Of a stretch of DNA of 64,000 nucleotides, positions 23,792 through 37,589 are shown piece after piece. How positions within the stretch are numbered: the stretch's first letter is position 1; each line of letters begins with the position of its first letter. The notes beneath the pieces were generated by a model. That model worked only from the letters and a program-made list of their open reading frames with translations, had not been told where the DNA came from and ran no database searches. Source of the DNA: Phallus indusiatus (taxonomy: Eukaryota; Basidiomycota; Agaricomycetes; Phallales; Phallaceae); the NCBI GenBank assembly GCA_027605045.1, contig JAQFWX010000002.1, positions 2,654,973-2,718,972 on the forward strand, in the 5' to 3' direction. A program made the translations under genes and the position numbers.

Positions 23792-24837
23792 TGTAGTGCA
23801 ATTAAAAATGAGCTAGTGCAAAGGGTATGAGAAAGAGATTTACGAGGAAGATTAAAAGTATGTTGGAAAGGATTAAAAAGCTAGTAATAATGCAATGGAC
23901 ATCGAAGAATGGAACGCGGTCTTTAATAAGGCCAGCATCCCCTGGACACAGAAAAACCCATCTCCAAAATAGATTATTGTTTCTTACACCGTGATCCGCG
24001 GTGTGACCGAGATACACGAATATACAAGGGTGAGGAAGCATAGCAATTGCTAGTGCCGAAAACGAAAGAGAGAATTAGCTGACCGAGGTGAATTGCTGCT
24101 TAGCTCATTGCTGTGCAATTGGCAGCGATGGACGGGGCAGGGCGTTGCAAGGATACATATTCTCTTATTAGAAATTGCTGTGATGCTGGCTTTGTAGCTA
24201 CGACATCTTTTGGAGATAATCTGATTGTAGCAGCCATGTCCAGGTCAATTCCGAGTGTAAGAACCGCCTTTTTAGGTATGGCCTTTTTTGATCGGAGGAA
24301 ACGATTGTGAATTTAGGCTTAAGAAGCACTATGAGCCGCAGCGTAAAAAAAGTGACATAAAAAGTGACGTAGGCAGAGTTTATTGAGCTGGCTAAGGGGT
24401 TCCAATTGCGAGCTCCTGAATAGTGCCGCCGCTATTGAGTTATTGACGGCGTTTTCACAATTCCCGGTTTGTGATGGATTGAAAAATTGCGACTACAAAC
24501 GTGTTGTATTCTTGGTGCCAGTAAAAACGTACTTTTTTTTCTGGCTAAGAGTTTTTGATCACTGAGCAGAATGTGACAAGAATCGGCTACTTTTTTATGC
24601 AAAGACTTGGCGACTATTGTTTACATGTTCACACGTGCCACCAGCGAGAAACAGAAAGAATCATAGTCAATCAATATCTGCCTGATATGATCTGAACAAA
24701 AAAGCGTAGCCAAATGGTTGTATATTTTCAATTACAACTCAATGAGAACAAACATCATAAAATCCTTTACAAGAAAAGATCATCATTTAGTAATCAACAT
24801 AAACCAACGCAATGTATTATTCCCGCACAATTTGATA
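23792..24837. other. Intergenic region, no gene seen
   Basis: About 1 kb upstream of the C2H2 gene and downstream of the second sugar transporter. Short frames here lack recognisable motifs. The part near 23800-24050 is likely the C2H2 gene's promoter. Confidence 0.55.
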
Positions 24838-27634
24838 TCAGTACTTATTAGAGCCTTTCTCACTTTTCTCGTCTGTGGCGCTCTCCGTGTCTCCATGGAG
24901 ATATGCAGTAAGACCAATCTCTTTGTGGATCCGGGAAAGACGCTCGGCATCGGCAGCAGCTATAGCTTCTGAACCGAATACTTCGTCCATTTCCTCGAGT
25001 GTTTTACCCGAGGTTTCGGGCACCTAAAATAACCCGTTTAGTAAGTCGTCAGGGACTAGTGACTGGGGAACACAGCAAGATGCGTACGAAGAACCAAATG
25101 TACAGTCCACCGACAAACGAGAATACCTAGATAATATATCACTAAAAAAGCAATTTGTGGACGTAAAACGCCAGCTTACTCCGAAGATGATAAACGTCCT
25201 CCAACTTATATTATTGAACATTGTTGGCGTAACCTCGCCGACTGGTTTTCACAATAAGTTAAAAATCTTACCCCCTCGGTTTGATAGTTTGAAAGCATAC
25301 CGATGAAGTTGTTCATCTAGATTACTGGTTAGATAGATATAGGATGAATCGATGTTCAACTGACCCAGTTAGACGATGCAGCAATTGACATTCCTTTACT
25401 ACGAACACTTAACTAATACTCAATTCAGAACTGTAGTTCAATCAATAATAAATTTGGGAAATTTACCGGGAAAATCTCGGATATAATAACCCAGGCACAA
25501 GGTCCTAAGAGGGATTCAGAACAGGGAAAAGGAACATGACCACTAAGGACGAACCCCAACTGTATCCGAAAGCTATAAGTTTTGACAGTTAGAATCAAGT
25601 ATAAAACCAATCAACAGGGTACATACCCATGGCGAAAATCCAAACGAGTGCACATGCGACCCACCCGGCGGCGCGATGACTAGAGAATATTAGTATTCGA
25701 AATATTACATACAGGGAAAACTCACCCCGCCCAGTTGGAGGAGAACTGCGATGATAGTATGGCGACTATTATATGACAGCTACATTTTGAAGATGCATAA
25801 GGACTCAATCTTAAGTTGACAGTGACAAAAGTAGTAGCTTACGCAGCCATAAGGAAAGCTCCAGAAACCAAAACTGGTTTACGACCGATTCTATCGACCC
25901 ATATAACAGCTGGAATTGTCGCGAGGAACATTCTGTTATCAAATTCGTCAGAATCGTATGAACCCATGCTTCTGGACAAAACGTTTTCTTACGCAACACC
26001 GACGACGCCGGTTGCAAGAAGAGAATTCGCATTGCTAGTGAGACCGAGATCTTGGAAGATGAATGGAGCATAGTATAATATTGCATTGACGCCAGTCCAT
26101 TGTTGGAAGAACATGGTAGCTCCACCTATGAAGATTCGATGTAACAGGGCTAAGGATTTCAAAATTTCAATAACCTTAGCTTCAATTCCGAAAAAAAAAC
26201 CTACATAGATTGGATAGGAGCCTCCAGTATGTTAGAGCGCTGAGATAAATCGAGGATCTCAAGCTCCCATCTTGGTATTGAGGAAAGTTTTCTCTGCTTA
26301 ATTGTTGTTCAAAGATATACTGAGCTTTGATTTCCCTGTATGAATTCGTCGTAGGCCATGAAACGATTACGAAAAGTGACAAGTAAAACATACAGGAACT
26401 CGATTTGAACTAATTCGTTTTCACGGGGTAACCGTCTTGAATGGCTCAAAACAGTCAGAGCTTCTTCTTCTCTACCCACATTAACGAGCCAACGGGGAGA
26501 GAACGGCATAAACAATATTCCAATACCGAGGATAATGGCGGGAACCAGCTGCAAAGCCAGAGGGATACGCCATGCGGCAGGCTGGAAGACAAGGAATACT
26601 TTATTAAAGATGTCATGCTTTGGGGTAAATGTTAAGTACGCACACTTTGTCCGTTGCCTGTACCTCCAATGAAATTGGTGCCATAATCAATCCAGAAAGA
26701 AATCATAATTCCGAATGTGATAGCCAGTTGCTGCAAAGCTACCAAAGATCCACGGACTTCTGCGGGGGCTAGCTCGGCACTAACGAAATCCGTCATTGAT
26801 CAACAATGAAACAGGAATAGCAGATCACTAACTTGTAAAGCGGAACTGCCATACTGAGGGAACCCACACCGATACCGGTAATGAATCTACCTGAATTTTT
26901 TTTAAGTTTGTTCAGAATATTTAAGAATGAAGCTGAGAACTTACCTCCGTAAATTGAACTGGGGTGGAAGGCGGCGGTCTGGACTATAACACCAATACAG
27001 AATATTATCACGGCCACAACAATAGTGTACTTTCGGCTTATCCTGTCCGTGGTGGGGCCTGTTAGAAGGACACCAAACCAGGCACCAAGTTCCAGGATGG
27101 CGACCAGCCAACCTTTAGTACTGGAGTCCGTGGCTGTCTTACCCATTTGGCGCTGGAAATTGTTCATTCTACAGAAGAAAGCTTTAGATAAAAAGGAAGT
27201 GTAATGTACTGGTAGGAGAACATACGCCAAGACACTTGAAAAGACACCCTACGGACGAGAGAAGAAGACAAAGGTTAGAGAACCATAATAATAGCAAGCA
27301 GGCCAGCTAACCTGATTATAACCTAGAGAAATTCAGAGATGTTCAATGAAGTCGTCCACATCATGCTGTTCCATACGCACCATAAAGACTATGAGGACAA
27401 TGAGCATCTTGGCTTGGACATCTAGAACTAAATGTACTTACAGTCCACCGAGACTGGCGAATACTGCAACGAAAAATATACGACGATTGTGGATTAAACC
27501 ATTCTATTGATAGTCTTATCAGTGATGACAATCGACAAGAAACGAATGGCGATACATACCCATCCTGATTGTCCTTGTAGCGCAGCTCGACGGCTGGCCA
27601 AAGCACTTGTTCCGCCAAGAGCAGCAGCGGGCAT
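24838..27634 (-). CDS. MFS sugar porter (RCO3/glucose-transporter type), copy B
   Basis: Second MFS sugar transporter, on the minus strand and only distantly related to the one at 14179. It starts MPAAALGG at 27634 and ends at TGA 24838-24840. About 17 short introns give roughly 520 aa. Motifs in order: GLLYGYNQGVFSSVL (TM1), DRISRKYTI, RFITGIGVGSLSMAVPLY, ELAPAEVRGSLVALQQLAI, PFSPRWLVNVGREEEAL, MFFQQWTGVNAILYYAP, DRIGRKPVLVSG, GYSWGPCAWVIISEIFP, PETSGKTLEEMDEVFG. The TM1 motif is assembled through two microexons of 8 nt (27381-27388) and 11 nt (27312-27322). The frame is open throughout, so the gene looks intact. Substrate is unknown; relatives include glucose transporters and sensors. Confidence 0.9.
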
Positions 27635-29582
27635 TTCGAAGTCGTTAATTATTTGAAGGGCTTTTGTGTTCAATCGAAGCGCGAGAGCTTGAAGATGACG
27701 AAGTGAGAGAGAGGGTCCACTTTCCAATCTTCGAAATTCCCCTCAAGAGACTTCTCTATTAAAAGCATCGGAAAAATTCATTAGCGAATTGGAGTGAGGC
27801 TTCCATCAGCTGGCTAGGTCACTCAGTTGCTTCGCAATTTGTGTCATGTGTCATGTGTTCTATGCATATTGTGATGACGGCACGGAGGTTCCGAACATTC
27901 TCCCTTGTCGCAATAGTTATTCCCAAAGGTGAAGCCCCATAATCTTTACTCCCGAAGGTAAAAATAGCACCTTCGTTGGCCGTTAGATCGCTTTTCCAAA
28001 TACGTGAGTGAAATGAAATTGCGTGAGCTACGAAAAGATATATGGTTTGGTGAAAGTGACTTACAAATGTAATGAGAATGAGAGCCGTTCGACTTACCGG
28101 CCACGGAACTGAGACGCGCCACGGGGTTGATCCTATGAGCGTATTGGGTATGAGGAAGGGTGGGAAGTGTGGAGACTCGGGCGTAAGCAAGAGTAGCTTG
28201 CGATTTGATCCTGACAGAGCACGAGTTCACGGTATGACAGATAGATGGCCGAAACCTCAATTGGAAGTTTCACCATTATAGGCACATGAGCCTGTTTCCC
28301 AAGCCCAAAACGTTGAGAATACACATGCACCGTCGGGCATGGGTCCGGAAGACTCTCAAAATTGAAACCCCGATCCGTTAAAAGCGGTTTAGTTGAATCG
28401 ATGTTCGTCCCTGTACCTATGCGTAACTTGGAAAGAATCTGAGCTATCTGCATGCAAATTTGTAAAAAAAACTAGTTGTCATGTCTTTTTGAAAAAATTA
28501 GGATTGGCTAAATGTCGGACAACTTTTTTCCTGGAAATTCAGTATTAGCTACACGTCTAAAAACGCGGATAAGGATTTCAGGGCTCAACAAAATGATGAC
28601 GTCGTTTACACCAGAAAGAAACAGAAAATGAACGTCGGCAATAATCTCGTACGGGTGATGGTATCATCTAGACCGAAGAACGTGTACACGATTCGACTTT
28701 TTGGGTGACTATTATGTCGATGGACGGCGCCATCAGATTGTTCGACGCTTTATGCGCTCACCACCACCGAACAGGGAAATCCGCAAAAATACTCCCAACG
28801 CGGACACAGCGAAATCAAAGTACTTGAGTACTGTCAGTTTACATATATCCAAATCAACGCATTAGGATCGGTTAGCCTACCCTTTTCAGACTTTTCCCAG
28901 TGATTACGCAGGACAGGAACGAGTCTGTAAATGTAATAGAGTACGGTAAATGCACGAATCGGCTCATGAAGCGGCAGGTTTGACAATCGCATCAATGAAG
29001 TTGGTTCCCTATATCATTTCTGGCACCGATGGAGATATTTTTTTTCTCGATCTTGACAAAGCTTGAATTTCAGATGTTCCTGCGTTTAGCCAATCAAAAC
29101 ACTGATTTCCAGGGAAAGTGCTTCGGGAATATATTTTGAACGTGTAAATATACCAAGTACCAGTGTTAAATGACATTACCAATTACACCAGCCATGACGC
29201 AAGCGCGCAGCTGTTTACTTATCAGAATTTCGAAATATATTCTATGGGCTGTATTAAAGCTGTACCTGGAGGCATCACCGCACTGGCAGCATGTGTTCTT
29301 CCGAGTCTCCTAACACCGATTTTTTAAAGGGTCGTATGAGCTTGGATTCTGGGAAATGCTTTGATGGCCAAAAATGATAACTCGAGGTTTTTACAATGCC
29401 TGATGGAGCTTGCAATGGAATAAAGAGGGATCCGACCCGCACCAAAAGTGATAATACGAGAATAGCCGAATAGCCTCAAGTCACTCGGTCACACTGTCAC
29501 CACACAGCTCTCTCTGTCCATATATCACTCTTAATCCTTCTTTTTCCTTGTTTTATTTCTCGTATCTATCCTATAAACGATC
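27635..29582. other. Intergenic region, no gene confidently seen
   Basis: About 1.9 kb between divergent genes. Overlapping minus-strand frames of 104-123 codons occur at 27819-28453, and two alternative frames look weakly protein-like, but I recognise no domain and cannot build a spliced model. The last 120 bp before 29583 are pyrimidine-rich and promoter-like. Confidence 0.45.
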
Positions 29583-31770
29583 ATGATACCAACTTGTCCG
29601 GAGGATGAACCAACTGCAATCGATCAATCTAGCTTCTGGGATTCCGTACTAAGTGTTCATTTTCATCTTGGCTCCGTTCTCTCTAACCGAGCATTTTTTT
29701 CTGTAGTCAGGACTACACTGGGACTCTCATCGGATAGGATGGGCTATATCTGGTGGTTGCGCTCTTTTGACAGTCATCATCACATTCTATAGTGTATTCT
29801 CTCATGCCCGGAACTACAACAACCCGCACGAGCAAAGGCAAATGTAAGCGTCTGGGTCAATTTCATTCATTGATTCTTACACTAAGCGTTCTCAGAATCC
29901 GCATTCTTTATATGCCGGCCGTAAGTGTTATATTTGTGCCTGTGGCCTCCAGCTAAAAACTGCATTAGATCTATGCCATCATATCCTTCCTCTCCTATCG
30001 ATTTTTCAGAGACTATACTTACTATTCATTGGTGGAAGTTGGTACGTTGTTCTCGCTCTTTGTTTTGCATCAACTTTAATCCTACTATGCAGTATACGAG
30101 GTACGAGTTTGTCCTAGTTTTAACGACATCATCTGACACGCAGTTGTGCACAGTCCGTAACCCTGAGCGCTTTCATGTCAGTCGCGATCGTACCAAGAGC
30201 CTATGTCATATAACTTCTGATTATTGTTAGGCTATTGATGATTGAGTACGTTGCCTCGACAGCTTCAGGTGACAAAGCAGAAAATGCTCTTCTCCGAAAA
30301 GAAAAACAATCATTACCTTTTCCCGTAAGACCCGATTTCCTCGGCAGGTACTGGCATACTTATTGATATGCATTATCTAGTTTTGCTGTTGGAGATTCCG
30401 ACCAAGCAAAGTAAGCTAGATCGCGCTCTATGTCTTCATTCAGTTCTGCTCAACGTCCTATTCACAGAGATACTTCATGTATACTGTCAAATGGTCCGTT
30501 ATGCAATACGTAATTGTATCACCTTGTACGCCCTTTTACCCCCTTTTGTTTGTGCAATTAACAATCCTTGAATAGTGCTGTGCATTATCGGCCTTATATC
30601 CGAGGCGTTTGGAGTATTATGTCCCCAGATATATTCGGTGCATTTTGCGCAGGTCTATATCACCAGTGTTGATTTCGTTACTATAAGGTACGTCAATCTT
30701 ATGCATGCGGCATGTCTTCAGTCTGCTAAACCGGTAACTAGTGTCGCATTATATGGTTTAATTTTATTCTATAACCTAACGAAAGAAGAACTCCGAGGCC
30801 GAAGACCATTGGCCAAATTTTTGTGTATCAAAGGTGTGTTGATTACTTTATCATGTCAACAACAACTTATTGAACTATGTCTAGGAATCGTCAGTACGTA
30901 AAAAGACAGAAAACTGACTGGTTACCATCTCTACTAACGTCAACCAACAGTGTTGACGTTCTACCAAGAATTTGTTGTACGTATGGATGCTACTGGTTTT
31001 TCCTAGAGGGACACCATTTACGAGTTTATACTAAAACTTCACGTAGTTTAGCTTGCTGGAAAAATACCATGTTATCAAAGGTACCGTTCCCATCATCAGA
31101 AGTGAACCTGGATCTTGATCTGATTCTATTGTTATCTGTTCGTCAGCGACCGAATTCTGGACATCAACGAACATAGCAGATGGATTGACGGCACTAGCAA
31201 CTTGTATTGAAGTGAGCCCTAACCCGCGCCTAACCCATACGAACAGTCTGATAACAAAACCTTCGTTAGATGGTGTTTTTCGCCCTTTTCATGCTGTGGT
31301 CTTACCGACCATCTGAATATGCGTCAGATGTCAAAACAGGCATTTTCCGACCTCTCCTGGACAGGTACGTGTGCTTCTATCATCTCTCGTAACTTCTACA
31401 GCTAATTATCGTCATACTCTAAAGCTTAAACTTTTGTGCGTAGTTCTGATCTTGCGAGTCGAAAGAGTATGCACTAACCACGAAACCTATTCATTCAGCT
31501 GATTTCGCCTACGAAATCATATCTTCTATTCGCTTCTTCTTCGACTACGCACGAAATAAACCCGGCACTCATACGATGAAGAGTGCCAAGAATCAAGGAC
31601 CGAATAATCGCCCCGACTTCGATCAAGCATTCGGACTTTACACAGGTGCAAAGTCAGCATCGCGAAATCAAGTCTATGGTGTTGAAGGTCTCGGGAGTAC
31701 GACGGCTCTAGGGTACGAGTATGCCTCTACCGAGGCTATTGCCATGTCTGGACATGATCTAAAACCTTGA
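29583..31770 (+). CDS. TMEM184 / organic solute transporter Ost-alpha family membrane protein
   Basis: Multi-pass membrane protein of the TMEM184/Ost-alpha family (older name DUF300), fungal members of which sit in endomembranes; their transport substrate is not established. The spliced product is about 411 aa from at least 14 short exons, from ATG 29583 to TGA 31768-31770. Recognisable segments in order: HRIGWAISGGCALLTVIITF (TM1), IRILYMPA, IYAIISFLSYRFF, EKQSLPFP, RYFMYTVKWSVMQYVIVSP, FVTISVALYGLILFYNL, LTFYQEFV, TEFWTSTNIADGLTAL, MVFFALFMLWSYRPSEY. A hydrophilic C-terminal tail of about 90 residues follows. Several junctions were chosen by frame plus family likeness, so exact borders could be off by a few residues. 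Confidence 0.85.
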
Positions 31771-32236
31771 ACGTTGACCAGACCGCAATACTCTTCGGAA
31801 GAATGAAAGTATCCTTTGCTTTCTCATATGTGTAAGCTACCTCACCCTTAAACGAAGGACGGTTTTATTCATATTTTTAAGTGCCTAATGTCTACTTCAT
31901 GTTTCAGCACCGCTTTTACTTCATCCAATGTATATTACAACTGCTCTTGGACAATTATATTCACTTATACCCTTCAATGTAAACGGAATTTTGATTAAAC
32001 ACGATATAACTACGTGAATATCTTCGTATATACTTCCGCAGTATTAGTAACCCAGTAAAAGAAAATGATAAGAAAAGAAGAAAACAGTGATCAAAGGCTA
32101 ACCAACGGCATACAGGTAAGATATTTAATAGAATACAAATACACAAACGACATGATGGATGCAATACCACCTGGGGGTAACACAAAAGATACATTAGCAT
32201 AAAACAAGCTTATATCAGTCACCAAATGAGATCCCA
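31771..32236. other. Convergent intergenic region
   Basis: About 470 bp between the 3' ends of the TMEM184-type gene and the histidine kinase. It is AT-rich and presumably holds both polyadenylation regions. Nothing else was seen. Confidence 0.6.
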
Positions 32237-35200
32237 TCATGGAGTCCCAGAAAACGCTCGAGGTTTATGATGGAGTAGCCGTGACGCATGCGAACCACGC
32301 TCGTTGACGAGTTTACTTATAGCGTTAAGCAAATCAGCACGGCGCAAGGGTTCTACAGCAAAACACTTTCAGCACAGTTGTTTGAGGCATAGATGAAATC
32401 AACACTAACTCGTTATGTGATCGTCCTGCAAACATATCGTCAGTAATGGCGGTTTCACGAGAACAACAAAGGCATACCATTCCCGCCTGCAGACAACGTT
32501 CACGATCACCGATCACTAAGGAAATGAAATTAGAGTAGTGCGATGAAGAACTATAAGCTATAACACATACTTGCGTGGGCAGTTAGTGCAATAATAGGGG
32601 TCCGTTCTAGTCCATCGTGAAGCTCGTATACTCGGATAAGCTCCGTCGCCTCCATACCACCCATGTAAGGCATCGAGACATCCATCTTTATTCAGAAGCG
32701 TGCATCAGAAAACAAGAGTCGAAAGTCCATACGTAACATTACAGCCTACCAAAATAATGTCGAAAGGATGACCTTCTGCGATTCTTTGCTTAAAGGCGTC
32801 AACAGCCAGTGCACCATTCTCCGCGATCTCCACTTGATGGCCATACTTGTTCAGAATCTGAACAGCGAGTTTTTGGTTGACAACGTTATCTTCAGCCAAT
32901 AAGATGTCGTATCTAACTCCAGTGGGCGCAGCTACGGGGCTGACGGCGTTCGACTCCAAGGCTGATATCAACGCTGAAGCCAAGTCTTGCGGCGAGCATG
33001 GGATATTCACTTGCGAGCTGATACTGTTGTCGAGACACCATTTAACTGAAGACGAATAATTAGCCAAGCGTTGTCTTCTGGAAAAGATAATACGTACGAT
33101 TGAGACCTTGTGAGGATTGAGACTGCGTTGGATAAGGAATAAACGACACAATTCAGCAAAGAACGAGAGATAATAAGGCTTACCGGGGACAGTAGTACGA
33201 TAGGTATGTATCGCAAATGTTCGACGTCGCGTAATGGTGCAGTCTAAGCAAGCGTAACATGGTCAATACGCACGTAACTTCCACGCTAGTAAGAGGCTTA
33301 CAATCTCCATTGAATCCAAAAGGATGGTATCAACATGAGGGCACGATTCCCTGTCTGAGACAGCGGCAATCTCGTGAACAACGTGTGCTTTAAGACCCAT
33401 ATTCAGGATGAGTTTGGCAATGTTGTCTCCATCATGGGTCGTGTCAATATACAGGATTGTACGTCCAGCAAACGGCGCCATCCGTTGCATCACGACCTCC
33501 AAAGGCGGCGAGCTGACTTGCGACGTGATAGTGAAGAAGAACTTGCTGCCTTTGCTGAGTTCACTTTCCACCCACATATCGCCTTGCATGAGGGACACGA
33601 GACGTTTTGAAATAGAAAGCCCTAAGCCAGTACCACCATATTCCTAATATCAGATGGTAAGGGCGATGAAAGGTTCTGGGCATACAATAAAACTTACCCT
33701 TGTGGTTGAACCGTCCGCTTGACAAAAGGTATCAAAGATGAGATTTAGTTTGTCCTTTGCAATACCGATGCCAGTATCAGAGACGCAGAACTCCAACGTG
33801 ACGCTCTCATCGTCCAACGCTAATAGTCGACAACTCAATGCGACAAGACCCCGTTTTGAGACTTTGGAGGGCGTGAATTTGATTGCATTGCCGACGAGGT
33901 TGGTTATGACTTGTCTGAGACGTAGAGCATCACCAATGAGTTGATCAGGTATTTGAGGATCGACATCGTATGTTAAGTCGAGATTATTTTGATCGGCACG
34001 AACTACGAGAGTTTTGAGAATCCCGAACACAGTTGACCGAAGGCAGTATGAAACTTGTTCCATGGTCATCCGACCAGCCTCAACTATATTCACATGTCAG
34101 TTCATTGATTATGCAGAGAAGCGAGAGAACATACTCTTAGAAATATCCAGAATATCGTCAATGATGAGTAGGAGCGACCGAGCTAAACTGTGAACTAGTA
34201 GCAGACTTTCTCTCTGAGACCGATTCAGGTCGCTGTCCAGAGTCAATTCAGTCATGCCGATTATACCGTTCATGGGCGTCCTACAAGAAATGTCAACGGT
34301 ATTCTTTTAAGAGAAAAAAAAAGGAAAACAAACCGGATTTCATGAGACATGTTGGCTAAGAACTCACTCTTAGAGCGATTTGCCAATTCGGCGGCTTCCC
34401 TGGCCGCAGTATTCTTTTGAATGGCTTCTCGTAAATTGAAAACCATTTGGTTAATCTGGGTTTTGAGAGAATCCATTTCACCGCTGGCCTCAACAGTAAT
34501 GAACCGAGTGAAGTCGCCATCCATAGCGGCTGCCGAAATTTGTGCAAAGCCACGGACTTGGGTGGTTAGGTTATGAGCCATCTTGTTTACGGAAAGACTG
34601 TACAACACATAAGTATACAAGGATCAGCCTAAAAAGAAATGACCCACGTAATCTCTTTCCACGTTCCTTGCACACGACCAACATCTGCCTGAACACCCAG
34701 CTTGCCTTCCGTACCGACTTCTCTAGCTACTTTCTTCACTTGCTCGGCGAAGAAAGCAAGTTGATCAACCATGTCGTTGATGGTGTTGACCAAATCAAGA
34801 ATCTCGCCGGATACAGAGACACCGACGACCTTTTTCGTAAGATCACCTCTTGCGACTGCAGTCTGGAAGAAGACGTTAATAAGTTTATGCATAGTGTAAC
34901 AAATAAATATACGTACTGTCGCTTTGGCAATCTCTCGTACTTGTAGTGTAAGCTAGAGTCCATAAGATACATAATAAAGCCAGAGTCTGATGCAATGCAT
35001 ACGTTGCTGGCCATCACGTTGACGTTATCGGTTAAAACCTTCCATGTTCCACCGACATTGGGTACGGACGCTTGCGCGCCAAGTCTACCTTCTGTTCCGA
35101 CTTCACGCGCAACTCTGAGGAACGTATTAAGTTTGACTAACACGAACGGAGAACTGTGCATTATATACCTAGTGACTTCATCGGCGAATATGCTTAAACT

Positions 35201-37589
35201 TTCGGTCATGCCATTAACGGTTTCCTGCAAGCCAATGAGACGTACTTGAAGTGGGCAAAGAAATAGAACAGACCTTTAACTCTAAAATTTCTCCTCTAAC
35301 GTCAACCTCGATCTTCTTCGTCAGGTCACCCTGTGCGACCGCCTTGGTCACTCCGGCAATAGAACGCACTTGGTTGGTAAGGTTCATTGCCTATAAAAGA
35401 TGATAAGAAAAAGAGCCGTTCAGGTTTGTATTATAAAACAGACCATTAGGTTGACCTAAACATCGCGAGAATTCAACGTTGTAGCCATGACAAGCGCTAT
35501 TCGAAACTCACATTATCTGTCAGCGTCTGCGATAGAAACAAATTCAATAAGGATATTATACATTACGTTGCGTATGACGAACCTTCCAAGTGCCTTGCAC
35601 ATCTGCAACCACCGCTTGACCACCGAGTATACCTTCGGTTCCTACTTCAAGAGACACACGAGTAACCTAGACATGTGTAAATCAGAGCTTGCTTTGTGTT
35701 ACATTGTCGAGACAACTTACTTCCCGAGCAAGAGTTGCTAACTGTCTGACCATAGAATTGACTGTCATTTTAAGGTCGAGCATCTCTCCCTGTACATCAA
35801 CGTTGACAGTCTTCGTCAAGTCACCCTGCGCCACAGCCTTGGTAACTTCAGCGATGGAGCGCACTTGGTTGGTCAAGTTTGTAGCCATATTCTGCATGAA
35901 TGTTATCGGTCCGTTGGATAGATACAAATAACACAAGTTTTCGTACATTGACATTGCGTGTTAGATCGGCCCATGTGCCTTGGACATCCGCAACAACAGC
36001 TTGCCCACCAAGAATACCTTCAGTTCCTACTTCGAGAGCTACACGAGTAACTTCTGATGCGAATGTACTAAGCTGGTCAACCATCTTGTTCACTGTGTCC
36101 TTGAGCGTTGCCATTTCTCCCTCAACCTACTCAGGCGCTCAGGAAAAATATGCAAGAATATAACGAAAGATGACCCACTTGAATCTCAACTTTTTGGGTC
36201 AGATTACCCTGTGCGACAGCAGTAGTTACGATGGCGATAGACCGGACTTGATTTGTCAAATTGCTGCACATCTGATTGACGTTGTATGTTAACTCCCTCC
36301 AAACACCTTCGACTCCTGGAACCTCGGCCATTCCGCCCAGTTTTCCTTGACTACCGACTTCCAACGTCACACGAGTAACTTCGCTGGCAAGGGTTCGTAA
36401 TTGTAACACCATTCCGTTGACAGTTGTCTTAAGATCCAATATTTCTCCGTTGGCGTCAACCTCAATTTGCTTGGATAAATCGCCGCGAGCCACGGCTTTG
36501 GTGACAGCTGCAATTGACCGGACTTGGTTTGTAAGATTTTCGGCGAGGACATTGACGACATTTGTTAGCTCTCGCCATGTTCCTTCAACGTCTTGTACAA
36601 GTGCTTGACCGCCTAATTTCCTTGAAAAAGAGACTGAGATGATATACGACGCGAAAAAAGACAAATACGCATACCCTTCGCTGCCCACTTCCTGACTGAC
36701 ACGAGTGACTTCCTTAGCAAACTGCAATAATTTATCCACCATTCCATTGATGACGTCCTTCAACTGTATCATCACCAGACCCTGAACGGGAACAGTAATC
36801 TTCTGAGACAAATCACCAAGGGCGACAGCCTGAGAAATATTTGAGTAAAATAGATTGTAGATGACGGCAGAGAGAAGGAAAGAGAAAGAGAGAGTAGCAT
36901 ACTTTACAAACGCGAGCAATATCTTGCACTTGAGCCTTCAGGAGTCTAAGCTCCTCGACGGCACTCATACCACTCTCGTAGGCAGCAGCGCTCAAAGGGC
37001 CGGGAGGGACGATTAAAGGACTACCATTAGGATCTATACCAGAAAGAGCTGGACCTAAACCATTCAAATTGGTGTAATCTTGCTTTCAGAAGGAACCACT
37101 GCTACCTGACCATCTGCCACATGTCGGACAGAAATACTCAGCAGTCTGAGCTGAAGCCGCTGGAGCGGAGGCAGATATGGCTGTTTTTTGAGAGGGATTC
37201 AAGATGGGGGGTAGATCATCGAGGCATATTGTCATAGGAGACGTACGATAATGCTTAGTACCGTTGGAACCGTTGATACCGTTTGAAGGAGAAGTGCCTT
37301 CGACAGGGGGACTACTGGTGCGACTTGAACTGGAACTGGAGCTGGAAAGGGTGCTAGAACTGCCGCTCCTTCTTTTCTTGGTTATTGGGCCAGATTTCTC
37401 GTGCTCGCTAATGGTATCGACAAGACTTTCGGCCGTGTACATCCGCCTGGCCACATTTGCAAGACTCTTCTCAATGGCATCAGTCTGCCAATCGCGGGGA
37501 CCATCGTATTGAGGAAGAGAGGGATTGTCCACGCCCCGTTCGTATACGGTCAGTAAGGAGAGGAGATGGGCTAGAAAATCCGCCGACAT
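32237..37589 (-). CDS. nik1: Group III hybrid histidine kinase (Nik1/Os-1 type)
   Basis: Cytosolic two-component sensor that feeds the HOG osmostress pathway and, in fungi, is the target through which phenylpyrrole and dicarboximide fungicides act. It starts [10 protein letters not shown] at 37589, with the stop at 32237-32239. The N-terminus is followed by a Ser-rich segment. Then come about seven HAMP-type repeats, marked by variants of [10 protein letters not shown] at roughly 36820, 36490, 36200, 35830, 35330, 34850 and 34510. The H-box reads [11 protein letters not shown] joined to TPMNG (near 34350). The ATPase has [22 protein letters not shown] and [11 protein letters not shown] degenerate receiver-like region follows, then a true receiver with [10 protein letters not shown] and the phospho-acceptor Asp in [12 protein letters not shown], assembled across an intron. 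No transmembrane segment is seen. More than a dozen introns. Expected size is about 1,400 aa. Confidence 0.93.

Noticed and set aside
24838..27634. Second sugar transporter as a pseudogene, because of its scattered fragments
   Set aside because: All fragments join in frame through short GT-AG introns and two microexons; no stop or frameshift is needed.
27819..28453. Overlapping minus-strand frames of 104-123 codons
   Set aside because: No domain recognised, competing frames equally plausible, and no spliced model could be built.
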